Below, one piece after another: positions 1-11,227 of a stretch of 64,000 nt of DNA. The position numbers and the translations under genes are program-made. The stretch covers positions 28,839,286 through 28,903,285 of the forward strand of contig OU862913.1 of NCBI GenBank assembly GCA_917880885.1, in the 5' to 3' direction. The notes beneath the pieces are model-generated. The model was not told where the DNA came from, ran no database searches, and saw only the letters and a list, made by a program, of their open reading frames with translations. How positions within the stretch are numbered: position 1 is the first letter of the stretch; every line of letters begins with the position of its first letter. The DNA is from Limnephilus marmoratus (Eukaryota > Arthropoda > Insecta > Trichoptera > Limnephilidae).

Positions 1-512
1 GTCCAAGACATTCTCTCGTATATTTTTTTACACATGGTTTAAAGTTTAGTTCCGTTAATGTGTTGATATAATCAGTTTTTTCTTTATTTCTATTGTTTTC
101 AAATTCATCAGATATATCGATATTGATATCGCCCACAACAAATGCATTTCGAGAACAATTTGTATTTATAATAGATTTCAGATTCTCGGTGAAATTACTA
201 ATGCTCGAGTTATGTGTTCTATATAACGCTATTATATCAAATAAAGTGTTTTTTATATTAATTTGAATATGAAGACAGTTTACAAGATCGATATGTATTT
301 CATTAACGGAAATATTGTCATGAATACATTTTATAAAAACAATGATTCCGCTATTTTGATTTATTTTGTAAGTGGTAACAAAATTATTGTATCCAGGTAA
401 ATTATAGGTACCTGAGTAGCCGCTAATTCTGGCTTCTGATAACACAATACAATCCGGTTTATGGGCAAGTTCATTTAATGCGATTGTAAAATGATCAAAA
501 TTTTTACATGTA
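1..512 (-). CDS. LINE endonuclease (APE-type) fragment, runs off left edge
   Basis: Read on the minus strand, about 165 codons are open without a stop from about position 512 to the window edge. The frame has APE-type endonuclease hallmarks in order: VLSEARI (catalytic-Glu region), IALYRTH, and VVGDININ-like VVGDINID (Asp/Asn metal-site region). This domain nicks target DNA to prime reverse transcription in LINEs. No start codon is visible and the N-terminus is missing: a TAA lies just upstream in frame. The remainder, including any reverse transcriptase, would lie outside the window to the left. The lack of stops over 500 bp suggests a younger copy than most elements here. Family could be CR1- or jockey-like; I cannot tell which. 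Confidence 0.8.
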
Positions 513-1348
513 TATGTAACTTTACTTTATTTTTTTTTAAATTCTAAGCTTTCGGTTCTATACTGAACTATTTTCATATGTATTTTTAATATTATAAATA
601 TTTTTTTAAATCCATAACATAACGCAACCCATTATTTCTTTGTTTTCTAAGTTGCAATTCTTTAAAATATATTTCAACATTAATTTATAAAAAATGCAAA
701 ATATAAATATATTTAAATTTGTTTATACATTGAACAACTTGCTCAGTTGTCTGCGAACAACGCATACTCTTATGGAAAATAAATAGCATAATGTTGCTTT
801 CCATTATAAACTTGGTTTATGTTATTAACACCCAAAAGGACAAAGTTAGGAAGTTTAGTCAGGATTTATTTTCTTCGAAAAGATTTAGAAGCAGTGAAAG
901 TGAAGATGGTATACTATCTTATAAGTGATGCCTGTAATGGCTTTATAAAAAGGTGTTATTATTATGATTATTTTTTTTTTTAACAAGTGATGCCTCTTAT
1001 GTATAATGTTTTAATGTACTATATAAACTAATTTTTATGATGATATTTTTAACTATTATATTTAAAAAAAAAGTCGTGTACTGATGCTATGTCAACGGTT
1101 GCCTTGCTTTTGTCAAAACAACACCCAGCATCATTAATGCTGTGGGTGCTTGCGGGTCTCGTTCATGTAACATTTAATTATGTCTTGTTTATTTTAAGAA
1201 TTCTAATTTAAATTCAGTTCTAAATACCAGAAAGGTTCGAATGAACTATGTATTAAATATTATGTTCTATTAATTTATCTTTGAAAGAATTCCTGTTAAT
1301 TATTAATTATTGATTTGTGGTTATTTTTTTTTCTTTTTATAGACATCC
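513..1348. other. AT-rich spacer, no gene
   Basis: No coding frame or known repeat is recognised. A short hairpin lies at about 1130-1156 (CACCCAGCAT pairing with ATGCTGTGGGTG). The end next to 1349 may be a degraded part of the following LINE. Confidence 0.5.
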
Positions 1349-1869
1349 TTGGATCGACATATGTATCAGATAGATAAGGTCCTACCGGTTTCAAAACTAT
1401 TTCAAAAAAGCGCTATTTTAACAGTTTTTAAAGAATCTGAAGTGTCCTCAATACGAAGTATAAGACCTAGAACATGTGGGAACGTATATGTACCTAGATG
1501 CAACACGACAGCTGCGCAACACCATTATGAATATTTAGGCCCAAAGCTATATAACGAATTACCCAATGCAATAAAAAGTGAGAAAAACTATCATAAATTT
1601 AAAAAAAAACTCGTATTGTATTTTTACAGATAAGCAAGAGATTATCTTATTGGTATCGATGATTTTCAGATATAATCTGTTGCCAATATTTTGTTGATAT
1701 TGATATTTGATATTTTATTTTCATTTTTGTAAAGTTCTAAATATAAGTACTTAGACTAGCTCCCCAATTAGACCCGAGAATATTTCTCTACTAATTGGGT
1801 AACCATAAAACCTTACAGTGTAACATAATGTAACATATTATTATTGTAAACATTTACTTTTTTTTCTAA

Positions 1870-1902
<33 letters not shown>
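1349..1902 (+). mobile_element. LINE 3' end: C-terminal tail, 3' UTR and poly-A
   Basis: A 94-codon frame (1349-1633) resembles the C-terminal tail of CR1/jockey-type LINE polyproteins, where the pattern YLGPKLYNELP followed by a basic FKKKL stretch is typical. A 3' UTR of about 235 bp follows and ends in an uninterrupted run of over 30 A (about 1869-1902), the mark of target-primed insertion. Everything upstream of the tail is missing, so this is a severely 5'-truncated copy. Similar tails recur on the minus strand at 53341, 36832 and 19501. Confidence 0.7.
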
Positions 1903-1904
<2 letters not shown>

Positions 1905-1962
1905 ATAGGTTTATTTTATAGTTATGTTTGGGGACAAACATTTGCGTGGTCCGGGGGGTAAT

Positions 1963-2865
1963 GTTATGAAATATTTAATTACATTTCATCACAATTAAGT
2001 CTAGTCACGTACCTCTTATTTTTTCAATATTTGTTTGGTTTAAAACGCCAGTTGATTTTTCTTTAAATATAGAACTTTGGGCCATTCAATTATTTTTGAA
2101 ATCAGAGGTTATAAAAAGTCATTTTTTCCTTAGAGCTGGCACTTTATTTGGGAAGCAGTCTAGAGAGGTGGACTCCTTTTTGAAAGGGTCACTGTATATT
2201 TTCCGAGTTTATTTATAATTCAGTTTCATTAAAACATATTGATATTTGTTGAAAAATTTACGGAATGTAAAATTATATCCCGTGTGTTCCGCTAACTACA
2301 AGTTTAAATGGCGTGAAACCGAAACATTCTATAAAGAATTTAACTGACTGGGATTCAACAGTATTTTCCTGCAGTGGAAGGAGTTTAAATAAAAATAATA
2401 TTTTACAAACTCGGAAATTTCTTCGTTGTAACCGTCTGTCGGACATATTTGGAGAATTAAATAAAATAAACTTGAAGAACCATCAATTATATGCATGGAA
2501 AGCAGCTAATTTGACCATGGCATTGGTCTTGATCTGGTATTGGCTCAATCTTTAAAGACGAAAGAAGTACAGCAGCAAAGCAGAGAGCATCATTCAACAT
2601 TCCTTGTTGATATCGGACTTAAGTATAAATTTAGCTAGAATAGATTTTTGGTTGATCCTTGGGTGAGTGTTACATATTTATAATTTTTAATTGTTCTTGA
2701 TTAACTGGATTTTATTTGTTATATTTTAAATATAAAATCAACTCTGTTATATGAATACTGTCTTTCTTTTCATTATTAAAAGTCTTAATTGATCATAAAG
2801 TATTTAATCCCCAAGGCCCTGACAGAGAATTATGCTTTACCGTCTGTTAGCCTGGTTTATCAACC
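1963..2865 (+). mobile_element. Possible LTR (LTR-like block with TATA box)
   Basis: The block starts TGTTATG directly after a G-rich stretch (CCGGGGGGTAA) that resembles a polypurine tract. It holds a plausible TATA box (TATAAAAAG near 2110) and stops next to TGGCGCCC (about 2868), which resembles a tRNA primer-binding site. That order, 3' internal end, LTR, 5' internal start, would be a tandem or circle-type LTR junction. An 80-codon frame at 2313-2555 has no recognisable match. No second LTR was seen, so the call is tentative. Confidence 0.3.
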
Positions 2866-3028
2866 AGTGGCGCCCTTAAATAAAGCTAGCAGATACAATC
2901 ATACATTACTCACATACCTTTCAATCTCTAATTTAACCCGAAACTATTCCCACAATTACACTTAACATTAGACACTCCTTTCTAAGTAACAAGGTGTCTG
3001 TCTCTATAGTCGAGCTGACGTCAACTGT

Positions 3029-4174
3029 GTGCGACTGTTGAATCTGGAAAACTCTAGATTCGACGTAATGTGGGTACGCGTCAATCTTGCCAGTACGGTA
3101 AGATTCTACGCGTGTTTATACCACTCACCGAACCTGAGCGAATCAGACACGTCCGAGCTCTTCAAACACTTAAGCGACACTATTGATGACCTCTTGCCCC
3201 GCTACCCTACGGCAGAGTTTGTGGTCCTGGGGGACTTCAATGTTCATAACGAACCTTGGTTGAAGTTCTCAGGATCAACAGACTCGGCTGGACGCCAAGC
3301 GGAATCCTTTGCCCTTTGCTACGGATTGGAGCAAATGGTTTAGGAGCCTACAAGGGTTCCTGATGTCCAGACTCACCGTTCGAATCTGTTAGGCCTATTT
3401 TTAACTACTGTGCCACACGGTTACAGGATTGAAGTCACAGCGCCTTTAGGATCGTCCGACCACTGCCTGGTGACGACATCAATCCCTGTAAACTTCAGAC
3501 CACCAAACGAGAGACTGCAGAGAAAAGTGTGGCACTATAGGTCAGCAGATTGGTTTGGTCTGCGGGCACATTTTAATGCTTTTCCGTGGTCAGCTGTCTG
3601 ATTTCGGACTTCGGATCCCTCAATATGTGCCCAGGAAATTTGTGAAGTCATCACATCCGCGATGGATGGCTTCATCCAATCTACTGTTAAGGAAACTGGT
3701 GTGGGCTCAAAGCCGTGGTTCAGTCGACAATGCGCTGAAGCAGTGCGACGAAAAAACGCGGCTTACCGAGCCTACAACACATCTAGAACATCCGAAGACA
3801 GAACAGCTTACAACAAAATGGCAAAGGAAACCAAGAGAATCATAAATAGGTCAAAATTCGAGCACGACCAGCAGATCAGCAGAAAGCTGACTGCATGCCC
3901 GCATGGCAGCAGGCAATTCTGGTCGCTTGCGGGCTCAATAGGTCGAAATTTCTGCAAATCCAGTCTGCCATCTCTTACCAGACCTGACGGCTCACTAGCA
4001 AACACCGCCACCGAAAAGGCTAACTTACTAGGTAAAATGTTTGCCGATAACTCAACCCTCGATGACGAAGGTGCTGTCCCGACGTCGGTTCCTCACTGCG
4101 GTTTTCATATGAAAAAGCTGAGGATCCGGCATCGGGAAGTACTCCATGTTTTACGAGGGCTTGATGTTAATAAA
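3029..4174 (+). pseudogene. LINE endonuclease and linker region, broken
   Basis: This is the N-terminal half of the LINE polyprotein. APE endonuclease motifs are clear: VVLGDFNVHN (metal site) and SSDHCLV (C-terminal Ser-Asp-His). A linker follows with the family pattern PWFSRQC and FWSLAGSIGRNFC. The frame is broken by TAG at 3341-3343 and by TGA near 3599-3601, with a frame change around there. It ends at the P-element insertion (target duplication 4167-4174). Usable start codons are absent, and similarity begins near 3010. Non-functional as it stands. Confidence 0.85.
4167..4174. repeat. Left target-site duplication of the P element
   Basis: TTAATAAA here is repeated exactly at 11220-11227 on the other side of the insertion. 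Eight bases is the usual duplication length for P elements. Confidence 0.9.
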
Positions 4175-4208
4175 CAGAGATAATAGAAACAAAGGAAGAT
4201 ATGCTATG
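4175..4208 (+). repeat. P element left terminal inverted repeat
   Basis: About 34 bp match the reverse complement of 11186-11219 with a few mismatches and one 1-bp gap. The shared inner block is AGATATGCTAT. Confidence 0.9.
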
Positions 4209-4689
4209 TTGGCCGCCGGACCGTGGCCGGACTACGGCGTGAGTAGCGGGGTATGAATACTGAAAGAATTCGTTTGTTTAGTTGACTTTGTGTGGTAACC
4301 GAGCACAGTTCGAGCCCGTTTTGTTGAAAATGCCGTCTTGTTCAGTACAACTATGTAAAAATACGACAAGCAATGTGAACTTCAAGATAAATGGAGTTTC
4401 ATTTCACCGGTAAGTACAAAATTAGAGTACATTATCCATTTTTAATTATTATTCGAAGTTTATTTTGACGTAAGGCCCGGAAAAGCAAACATCGCTGCCA
4501 TTACGATGCTAGTGATGGGGACGCGAATTCTTTTAAATACCGACTATCGATATTTCACAATATTAGCAGGGCTATAATGTATGTACAAACATATTATTTA
4601 TTTTGAACAATTTTGTAGATAATTATTGTTGTAGATACTGATTGGTGGTAGACACAAATGCAATGCTTTTCTTGTAAAATCTTTATTTA

Positions 4690-5130
4690 TAAAATTAATA
4701 ATTATTTTTGTATGTGCCGCATGCGTTCGTGTATCATTTATCCGATTTTCAATGAAACTTTGGTGAATTTTTGAGCCCGAGCCCGCGGAGGTTTCTTATA
4801 TACGAGTATAATGGTAGGCTCTAGCATTATGAAATTATTTCCTACACCATTCATCCGATTGGGATGAAACTTTGGTGTTTTGTTGTGGGCACGTCCTGGC
4901 AAGGTCTGGCGTTATGAAATTTGTATATTTTTTGGCGCGTGATCAGTTTGAAAATGTGTGTATTTTACATAGTTAAGCGGGAGGAAGCGAAGGGGAAGGG
5001 AATCCAGGACGAGGGATCCGATAAGGGGAGGGTTATGTGGGTGGAGGAGGGAAACGAAGGAGGGAGTTGGCGGGGGTGAGAGAATGATGAGGGGGGGAGT
5101 TTCGCGGGACGGGGAGAAGCATAACAAAAA
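4690..5130 (+). repeat. Dispersed repeat family R, copy 1 (in P intron 1)
   Basis: This copy has the family landmarks CATCCGATTGGGATGAAACT, GGCGTTATGAAATTTGTAT, then GCGCGTGATCAGTTTGAAAA followed by a purine-rich, G-rich tract (about 4977-5120). It sits within the first intron of the P transposase. The same landmarks recur at about 25.6, 31.4, 34.1, 34.8 and 38.0 kb. Confidence 0.7.
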
Positions 5131-5383
5131 AGCGTGATAATTTCTTTATCTTAGGTAAAGTATAATTTATATCCGTTTTTAGATGTAGTAACTTATTGTA
5201 TTTTAATTATTTCAGATTTCCGGAGAACGGAAAAATTAAAGAAAAATGGATTGACGCGACGGGGAGAAAGGGAAACTGGTTTCCGACTCGCCATAGTGTC
5301 ATTTGCTCGTCTCACTTTGGCCAAAATGATTTTAAACCAGCAACAAAAATTCGGAACCTTTTTGCGTGGGCTGTTCCTACACT

Positions 5384-6085
5384 CAAACTGCCACTTATAT
5401 ATGATTCGGTGTGTTTTCTATTTAGTTTTTACAAAGCATATTTTAGAAATAAATATTTTATCCTCGTGCTTGCACAAGTTTCTGCCATTTTAACCAGTAA
5501 TTTTGGTTCGTTGCAGTTCTCAAGTGAACCAACAACATTTACTTCGCTCACTTTAGCTGCAGCGCAAACACCAACTTCGCCCATTTCAGCTGCAGGACAA
5601 GCATCAACAATTGAAGATTCATTCAAACTGCTACTTACATATGATTCGGTGTGTTTTCTATTTAGTTTTTACAAAGCATATTTAAGAAGACTAAATGATT
5701 TCCCCCATGTTTTCACAAGTTTCTGCCTTTTTAACCAGCAATTTTGGTTCGTTACAGTTCTCAAGTGAACCAACACCATCTACTTCGCTCACTTTAGCTG
5801 CATCGCAAACACGAACTTCGCCCATTTCAGCTGCAGGACAAGCACTAACAATATTGAAGATTCATTCAAACTGCCACTTAGATATGATTCGGTGTGTTTT
5901 TTATTTAGTTTTTACAAAGCATATTTAAGAAGAATAAATGATTGTCCCCATGTTTGCACAAGTTTCTGCCTTTTTAACCAGTAATTTTGGTTAGTTACAG
6001 CTCTCAAGTGAACCCAGAATATCTACTTCGCTCACTAAAGCTGCAGCGCAAACGCCAACTTCGCTCATTACAGCTGAAGGACAAG
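5384..6085 (+). repeat. Threefold tandem exon-intron repeat, about 240 bp
   Basis: ATGATTCGGTGTGTTTT occurs at 5401, 5641 and 5884, giving periods of 240 and 243 bp. Each unit holds the end of a linker exon, a GTGTGT donor, a short intron of about 108 bp and a TTGCAG, TTACAG or TTACAG acceptor followed by TCAAGTGAACC. The first repeated exon (5517-5648) is 132 nt and phase 0, so it can be added without a frame change. The second is 134 nt. Confidence 0.85.
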
Positions 6086-8520
6086 CATCAAAAATTCATT
6101 CACCTCGAGAAATAAACTTGCTGTTATTGACTGAAAAATATAAAATTATAATTGGATCCCAAAAAAAGCATATAAAACGTCTTCAAGCAACCAAAAGGCG
6201 ATATAAAATGAAAATTAAGTCAATGACAGATGTCATGAACGAATTAAAAGAAAAAAATTTGATTGATGCAGATCAACAATCATTAATAGAAAGCTCCGAC
6301 GTTGGAATCAGGGACCTGATGACTCGGTGTAACGCAAGGCTAACATCAGGACGTACGGTTAAAACAAAATATACTGCCGGACTAAAAACTTTTGCGTTAA
6401 CACTTCACTTTTATTCGCCAAAGGCATATGAATATGTCAGAAAAAAGTTCGAGACATGTTTGCCTCATTCACGCACTATAAAACGATGGTACATGTCTGT
6501 AGATGCACGTCCAGGCTTTACAAAAGAGTCTCTCAACGCACTGAAGGCAAAAGTTAACTCTACCGACTATAGTATTGTATGCAATTTGGTAATGGATGAG
6601 ATGGCTATTATGCAGCATTCAGAGTGGGATGGTACACAGATGCATGGATATGTAGATATCGGAAATACAGTAAAGGGTGGAGATTATCTACCTGAGGCCA
6701 AAGATGCCTTAGTTTTTTTAGTAACTGCAATTAATGGTGCCTGGAAACTTCCAGTTGGGTATTTTTTCGTTAACGGTGTGTCAGGTGAGCAGCGCGCTAA
6801 TTTAGTTAAGCAGTGCTTAGAATTGGTTCACACAACGGGGGTCGAAATAGTATCATTGACTTTTGATGGATGCCCAGCCAATGTTACAATGGCAAAACAG
6901 CTAGGGTGTGTATTAGATATTAGTAAAATGACAACTTGCTTTGATCACCCTGTTTCAAAACAAGCTGTTTATGTTTTTTTTTATGCATGTCACATGCTAA
7001 AATTAGTTCGAAATGCGTTTGAAGCAATTGGAGTATTTAAAGATGGTCACAACAGGTCTATTAAGTGGTCGTATTTACAAAATTTAAATAAGCTACAAGA
7101 AAAGGAACACCTTCATTTGGCTAACAAAGTTAGACATGGTCACATTTTTTTTAAAAATCAAAAAATGAAAGTTAAGTTGGCTTCTCAATTGTTTAGCAAC
7201 AGTGTTGCAGATGCTCTAACATTTTGTAAGGGTTTAAATAATTGTGATTTTAAAGACGTTGAGGGGACCGTTGAATTTTTAAGAACTGTCAACAATCTAT
7301 TCGACGTTCTTAATTCGCGCAACATGATTCAACTTCATTTCAAAAAGCCACTTAATATGTTTAATAAACATAATGTTTTTGAATGTTTGGGGAATGCAGA
7401 ATTATATATTAAATCTCTAACTCTTTTTGAAGGATCTAAGGTGATACATTCTGGTAGAAAGACTGGGTTTTTAGGTTTCTTAATTTGCATTAAAAGTCTG
7501 AAAGAGCTATATCTAAGACTCATCGAAAAGGAGAAAAAGTTGCAGTATCTTCCAACATATAAATTCAGCCAAGATCATATTGAACTGATGTTTGGCCATA
7601 TACGTGCCCACGGAGGGTGTAATACAAACCCGACCCCTCGGCAATTCCAAGCAATTTACAAAAAAACTTCTCGTGAAGTCAGAACTCAGAGATTTCCAAA
7701 CAGGAAATTGTAAGTCATTGGAAGAGATATCTTTATTATGTTGCTCGTCTGCTTTTGAAAAAATTAATATCTCCACTGACAGAACAAATCTCTTATGAAG
7801 TGAAGATGAAGTACAAATACTCTACGAACAGGCATTGTTTGATGAAGAAGTTGATATTTTGGTACGAGATACTTCACAATTTAGTTCTCAAGCGATAGCA
7901 TATATAGCTGGCTTTGTTGTTCGTTTTCTATGTGGAAAATTAAAATGTGATACTTGTGTCGGTGCGTTGATTGCAAATGAAATTACAAGTCATCATGGAT
8001 TTATAAAGTTAAAAGATAAAGGTGGCCTTTTTTTCCCTTCCATTGATGTTATAAACAATGGAAGTGATAATAAAGAACGCCATTGTAGATGAAAATAAAC
8101 TGAAAATCAAATCAAAAAATAATATTAAACAGGAACTAGTAACCAAAGCCTTAAGACATTTCGTTGGAATCAAAGTATTTGAAAGTATTTATTTTCATCA
8201 ATATGACCAATCACCAATGAATAATCATTTAGTTCAACTCACCAAAGCCGTTTTGGAAAAATACCTTGATATCCGTTTACATTACTTAGTTAAAAACGTA
8301 ACACCAAAATTATCAAAGCGACAAACATTAAACAAATATCTCCACTTTACCGGTCAATAATATATTTTTTGTAAATGTTTGTTTGCTAAATGAAATACCT
8401 CTCGTACATATATACAGGTTGTCCCAAAAGAAAGTTGATATTTAGTGGAACGATTTTAAAAAAAGTAAGGGTTCTATCGAAAAAATGTTTATGAAATACT
8501 AAAATACACAATTTGGGAAT

Positions 8521-9960
8521 TTATTTCTGAAAAATAATATCGTCCAAATGTAAACCCTCACGTTCGCGGCATTCATTTAATCGAAGAGTAAAATTTCTTA
8601 TGACGGCTCGCCAGGTAGGCTTTGTGATGGCTGACATTTCGTGACGAATATTTTCTTTTAATTGCATCAGGGAAGTCAGATTTTTGGCGTACACGTTAGA
8701 TTTGAGATAACCCCACAGGAAAAAGTCAATGGGGGTTAGGTCAGGTCCACGAGGAGGCCAATTTATGTCACCTCTCCTTTTTGTTGCTAGGGAAAATTTC
8801 ACGAACTCATGGCAGAGACGTATTGGACGTATGTAATGTTGCTCCGTCTTTCTGGAACCATGTTCATTAGGTCTTTGTGCAAAATGCTATGTAACCATAG
8901 ACATATGAATATTGATAGACCAGAACATAAAGGTGAGGGGAAGAAACCAACTACAGCGGGGCGCAGAGCGGGAAGATGAATTCGGTGATATGTGATTCGT
9001 CAATAACTCAATCTGAGAGTATATGGGCATCTCGCATTATAATATCACCATTTAGTTCTTAAAAGTAAACTCTGCTCTTTAATGAATAGACCTTTTTACA
9101 TGGGAGCGCGAATTGCTCGCCTCGAAATGAACAAATTTACAAATTCCAAATACAGCAAAGTAAAGTTCGCCTATTTTCATAGTCCAATATTTTGTTGACG
9201 TATTTAGTTAAGACACTTTTACAAATGTTTCATAATTTACTTACCCCACAAAACAGCGACGAGAACACGCAATGTGTCTCGAGTGATAGTGTGTGTTACA
9301 AAAACGACCATATTATGTGATCTGAATAAGCTTATAATAAAGTAAAATAATGCTTTCCTATGGAATGTAATACGACAATTGGGTTTATTCTCTTTTTCAC
9401 TTCTATTTTTACACGTTTTCAAAACACAAGCCACTATTTTTGCCGTGTTATTTCGTAAAATGCACCGATGAGTGCTCGACGCTGGCTCGCAGAAGAATGA
9501 TGACATCACATTTTTTAGATTCACGCGAAGCCATACTCGATCCCAGCCGGTTCCGATGGAACCGGTATGTCGAGGGGGAAATAATACGCTTTTATCGCTT
9601 AGAGCAGGTCTATTAATATTCATATGTCTATGTATGTAACGATGATCTATGCACATTTAAAGCACTTGCGCGCTTCCGAATCGAAAAGTTTGAGTCGTCA
9701 CAAAAATACTGATAAACAACTCTCTACGTTTTCTACCGTTCTCGATGACCTTGGTCGCCCGGATTTTGGTTTTGCCAGCGTTGTACCGATCTCTTTAAAG
9801 TTTTTGACCCATTTTCGAATGAGAGGAATGCTTGGTGCATCATTGAATTGACGAAAACCTCAAATATTGCAGAATCTTCTACGCGCTACAGCCGCCGAAT
9901 CACCATTTTTGTAAAACTCACGCACGCACAACGCGCGGTCGCTCCCGGGAAATGCTTCAT
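8521..9960 (-). pseudogene. Mariner-like transposase, broken
   Basis: On the minus strand the N-terminal part (about 9960-9690) encodes a helix-turn-helix region with IRKWVKNFKEIGTTLAKPKS, followed by GRPRSSRTVENV. The C-terminal part (8802-8521) encodes INWPPRGPDLTPIDFFLWGY, where the Asp of PDL is the expected third catalytic residue, then the terminal helix region. Between them the reading frame is interrupted by the non-autonomous element at 8896-9632, by deletions and by stops. The frame just upstream of 8802 still shows a degraded QDGA-type segment. This is a dead copy of the Tc1/mariner superfamily; the DUF4817/DDE-type subgroup is a guess. Confidence 0.85.
8896..9632. mobile_element. 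737-bp non-autonomous transposon N1, 8-bp duplication
   Basis: Terminal inverted repeats start CATAGACATATGAATATT at both ends, with one mismatch in the following bases. The flanks are an exact 8-bp duplication TATGTAAC (8888-8895 and 9633-9640). No coding frame of note is present. A perfect short hairpin CCGGTTCC/GGAACCGG lies near 9548-9566. Interior sequence (GTGATTCGTCAATAA..., ATATCACCATTT..., GCGCGAATTGCTCGC) recurs at 61.6-62.3 kb. The 8-bp duplication fits hAT or P superfamilies; the TIR does not decide. Confidence 0.9.
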
Positions 9961-10075
9961 AGCGCCTAAATTCCCAAGAGCCAGACTACTGATTGACATA
10001 CCCCCCGCGCCCCTCGGAAAAGTTGCGTTCACACAGAAAGCAAAACAAATATCAACTTTCTTTTGGGACACCCTG

Positions 10076-10408
10076 TTTTTGCATATATTTTTGTTTTTTT
10101 GTTTATTTGTTGACATTGTTGTGCACGTATTTAAAGAAGAGTATACCCGGGTGGGTTGTTTTATTTTTATTTTTATTTATTGTTTGGTGAAAACTAGCAC
10201 TCTTGACATATAAAAGAGGAGGAAAATAACTGTCTACATCTTATTTAAAAAAAAAACTGCCTGTAAAACACGGGTAATAAGTAGATCATGAAACAAAATA
10301 TGAAATCGCAAAATAAAGGCCCTAACACGGGTAGAGCACCCAGCGTTTCCCAAAATACTTGTCATTATTATTGTAAAATTATTACTTGTGAAACAGAATT
10401 GTAAATAC
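10076..10408. other. P-element interior, non-coding
   Basis: AT-rich sequence between the mariner and a SINE fragment. I see no coding frame. It belongs to the P-element 3' region or to decayed insertions. Confidence 0.5.
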
Positions 10409-10640
10409 TTTCAGTATAACCCTGGTTAATGACCACCATTCAGAATAGAAACGTTGCTTTAAATTTTTTAGCCGTTTTTGGCGACCAGCTCTGAATAACC
10501 GGGTACTTCCCCAGCTTCCTTTTCCTTGGTTTCTTTTCCTCCCCGCCACCTGAAACCTAACAACATACCCCTATTGCGGATGCCCTAGTCTCACTGGCTC
10601 CAGATGGTTGGGAGCAGATGGGATTGTAATGTGAAGTACT
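10409..10640 (+). mobile_element. SINE S1 fragment (copy a, no tRNA head)
   Basis: It matches the body of the full S1 copy at 17596-17997: ACCACCATTCAGAAT, GCCGTTTTTGGCGACCAG, CTGAATAACCGGGTACTTCC and GATGCCCTAGTCTCACTGGC. The tRNA-like 5' part is absent. It is diverged and lies within the P element. Confidence 0.8.
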
Positions 10641-11185
10641 CAAATTCAAAATAAATTACATTAGTAAAAAATGAGAATTACTTATTTATGGATTTTTACA
10701 ACAACAAAAACACATTGTGAGTGTTATTGTGATTACCATTATTGAACTAAACCAAAAACTGTTAAAATTCATTTATATAATTATAGATTAGAAACAATTT
10801 ATATGGATTTGTTACGATCACACTTATTCCGATTTATCGGTTTTGTGAATAGAACACTCTTATTCCAATTTATCGGTTCTGAGAATATGAATTTTTCATC
10901 AAAATTTTAACTGGAATAGTTTTATAATTAAAATGTCGATTTCTATCGATTTGTATTCGTGCAAGCTTTACTTGTTGTCATTTGTATGTATTGCTAATCG
11001 CGAATGCATTCGAAACGTGTACGCATAGATATCTTTTCTAAGTATTAGTGCCAACGAAAACGACAAGTTTTAAGTGTGAGTTCGAAAAGGGGCGGATACT
11101 TTAGCGTAAGCGAAGGTATGCAATAGTATTGGTTAATAATATCGGCGACACGAGGATAAACAGTTCTAAATGGTTCAAATTACCT
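10641..11185. other. P-element 3' non-coding region
   Basis: No gene. It contains a short near-duplicate motif (TTATTCCGATTTATCGGTT near 10826 and TTATTCCAATTTATCGGTT near 10860). Near the right end lies AATATCGGCGACAC, which recurs in the P-like MITE at 52499-52801 and may be a subterminal transposase-binding region. Confidence 0.5.
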
Positions 11186-11227
11186 ATAGCATATCTCCCC
11201 TTGGTTTCTTTTATCTGTGTTAATAAA
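11186..11227 (-). repeat. P element right inverted repeat and duplication
   Basis: 11186-11219 is the right terminal inverted repeat. 11220-11227 is the second copy of the TTAATAAA target duplication, after which the LINE coding sequence resumes in frame. Confidence 0.9.

Larger units (their letters stand above)
4330..8360 (+). pseudogene. P element transposase, THAP type, split by introns and frameshifts
   Basis: Exon 1 (4330-4409) starts at ATG and encodes MPSCSVQLCKN...VSFHR, then a GTAAGT donor. Exon 2 (5216-5408) follows a TTTCAG acceptor and completes the THAP zinc domain: FPENGKIKEKW, CSSHF (Cys..His) and AVPTL. Spliced, this gives a C2CH DNA-binding module of usual length. Exons at 5517-5648 and 5758-5891 and the start of the main exon (6001 on) are tandem copies of one Ser/Thr/Pro/Ala-rich linker. 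The main exon has a basic, possibly coiled-coil stretch (about 6120-6260), an RNase-H-like core with VMDEMAI, LTFDGCPAN and HIELMFGHIRAHGG as likely catalytic D, D and E regions, and the C-terminal TGNC, YIAGFVVR and CDTC parts. Breaks: +1 shift in an A run near 7660, TGA near 7796, another shift near 8060-8090, and a 134-nt (non-triplet) linker exon. Not translatable as one protein. Confidence 0.9.
8415..10075 (-). mobile_element. Mariner-type transposon relic inside the P element
   Basis: Ends are inverted: CAGGTTGTCCCAAAAGAAAG at the left and, reverse-complemented from the right, CAGGGTGTCCCAAAAGAAAG. The match extends through TTGATATTT. A TA precedes the left end, but the right flank reads TT, so the TA duplication has decayed. 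Without the 737-bp insert and its duplication the element is about 0.9 kb, so it has also lost the middle of the transposase. Confidence 0.9.
4175..11219 (+). mobile_element. P-superfamily DNA transposon (7,045 bp with nested inserts)
   Basis: The element is bounded by imperfect terminal inverted repeats of about 34 bp and an 8-bp duplication TTAATAAA. The left end begins CAGAGATAATAGAAAC and the reverse complement of the right end begins CACAGATAAAAGAAAC. Both continue through AGATATGCTAT. It encodes a THAP-domain transposase on the plus strand. Removing the mariner (1,661 bp) leaves about 5.4 kb, longer than the roughly 3-kb Drosophila P element. Part of the excess is a dispersed repeat in intron 1 and a SINE fragment at 10409-10640. 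The transposase is broken, so this copy cannot move by itself, although its ends look usable. Confidence 0.93.

Noticed and set aside
2313..2555. 80-codon protein gene
   Set aside because: Unrecognised,  lies in an LTR-like block and has no ATG context or conservation evidence.
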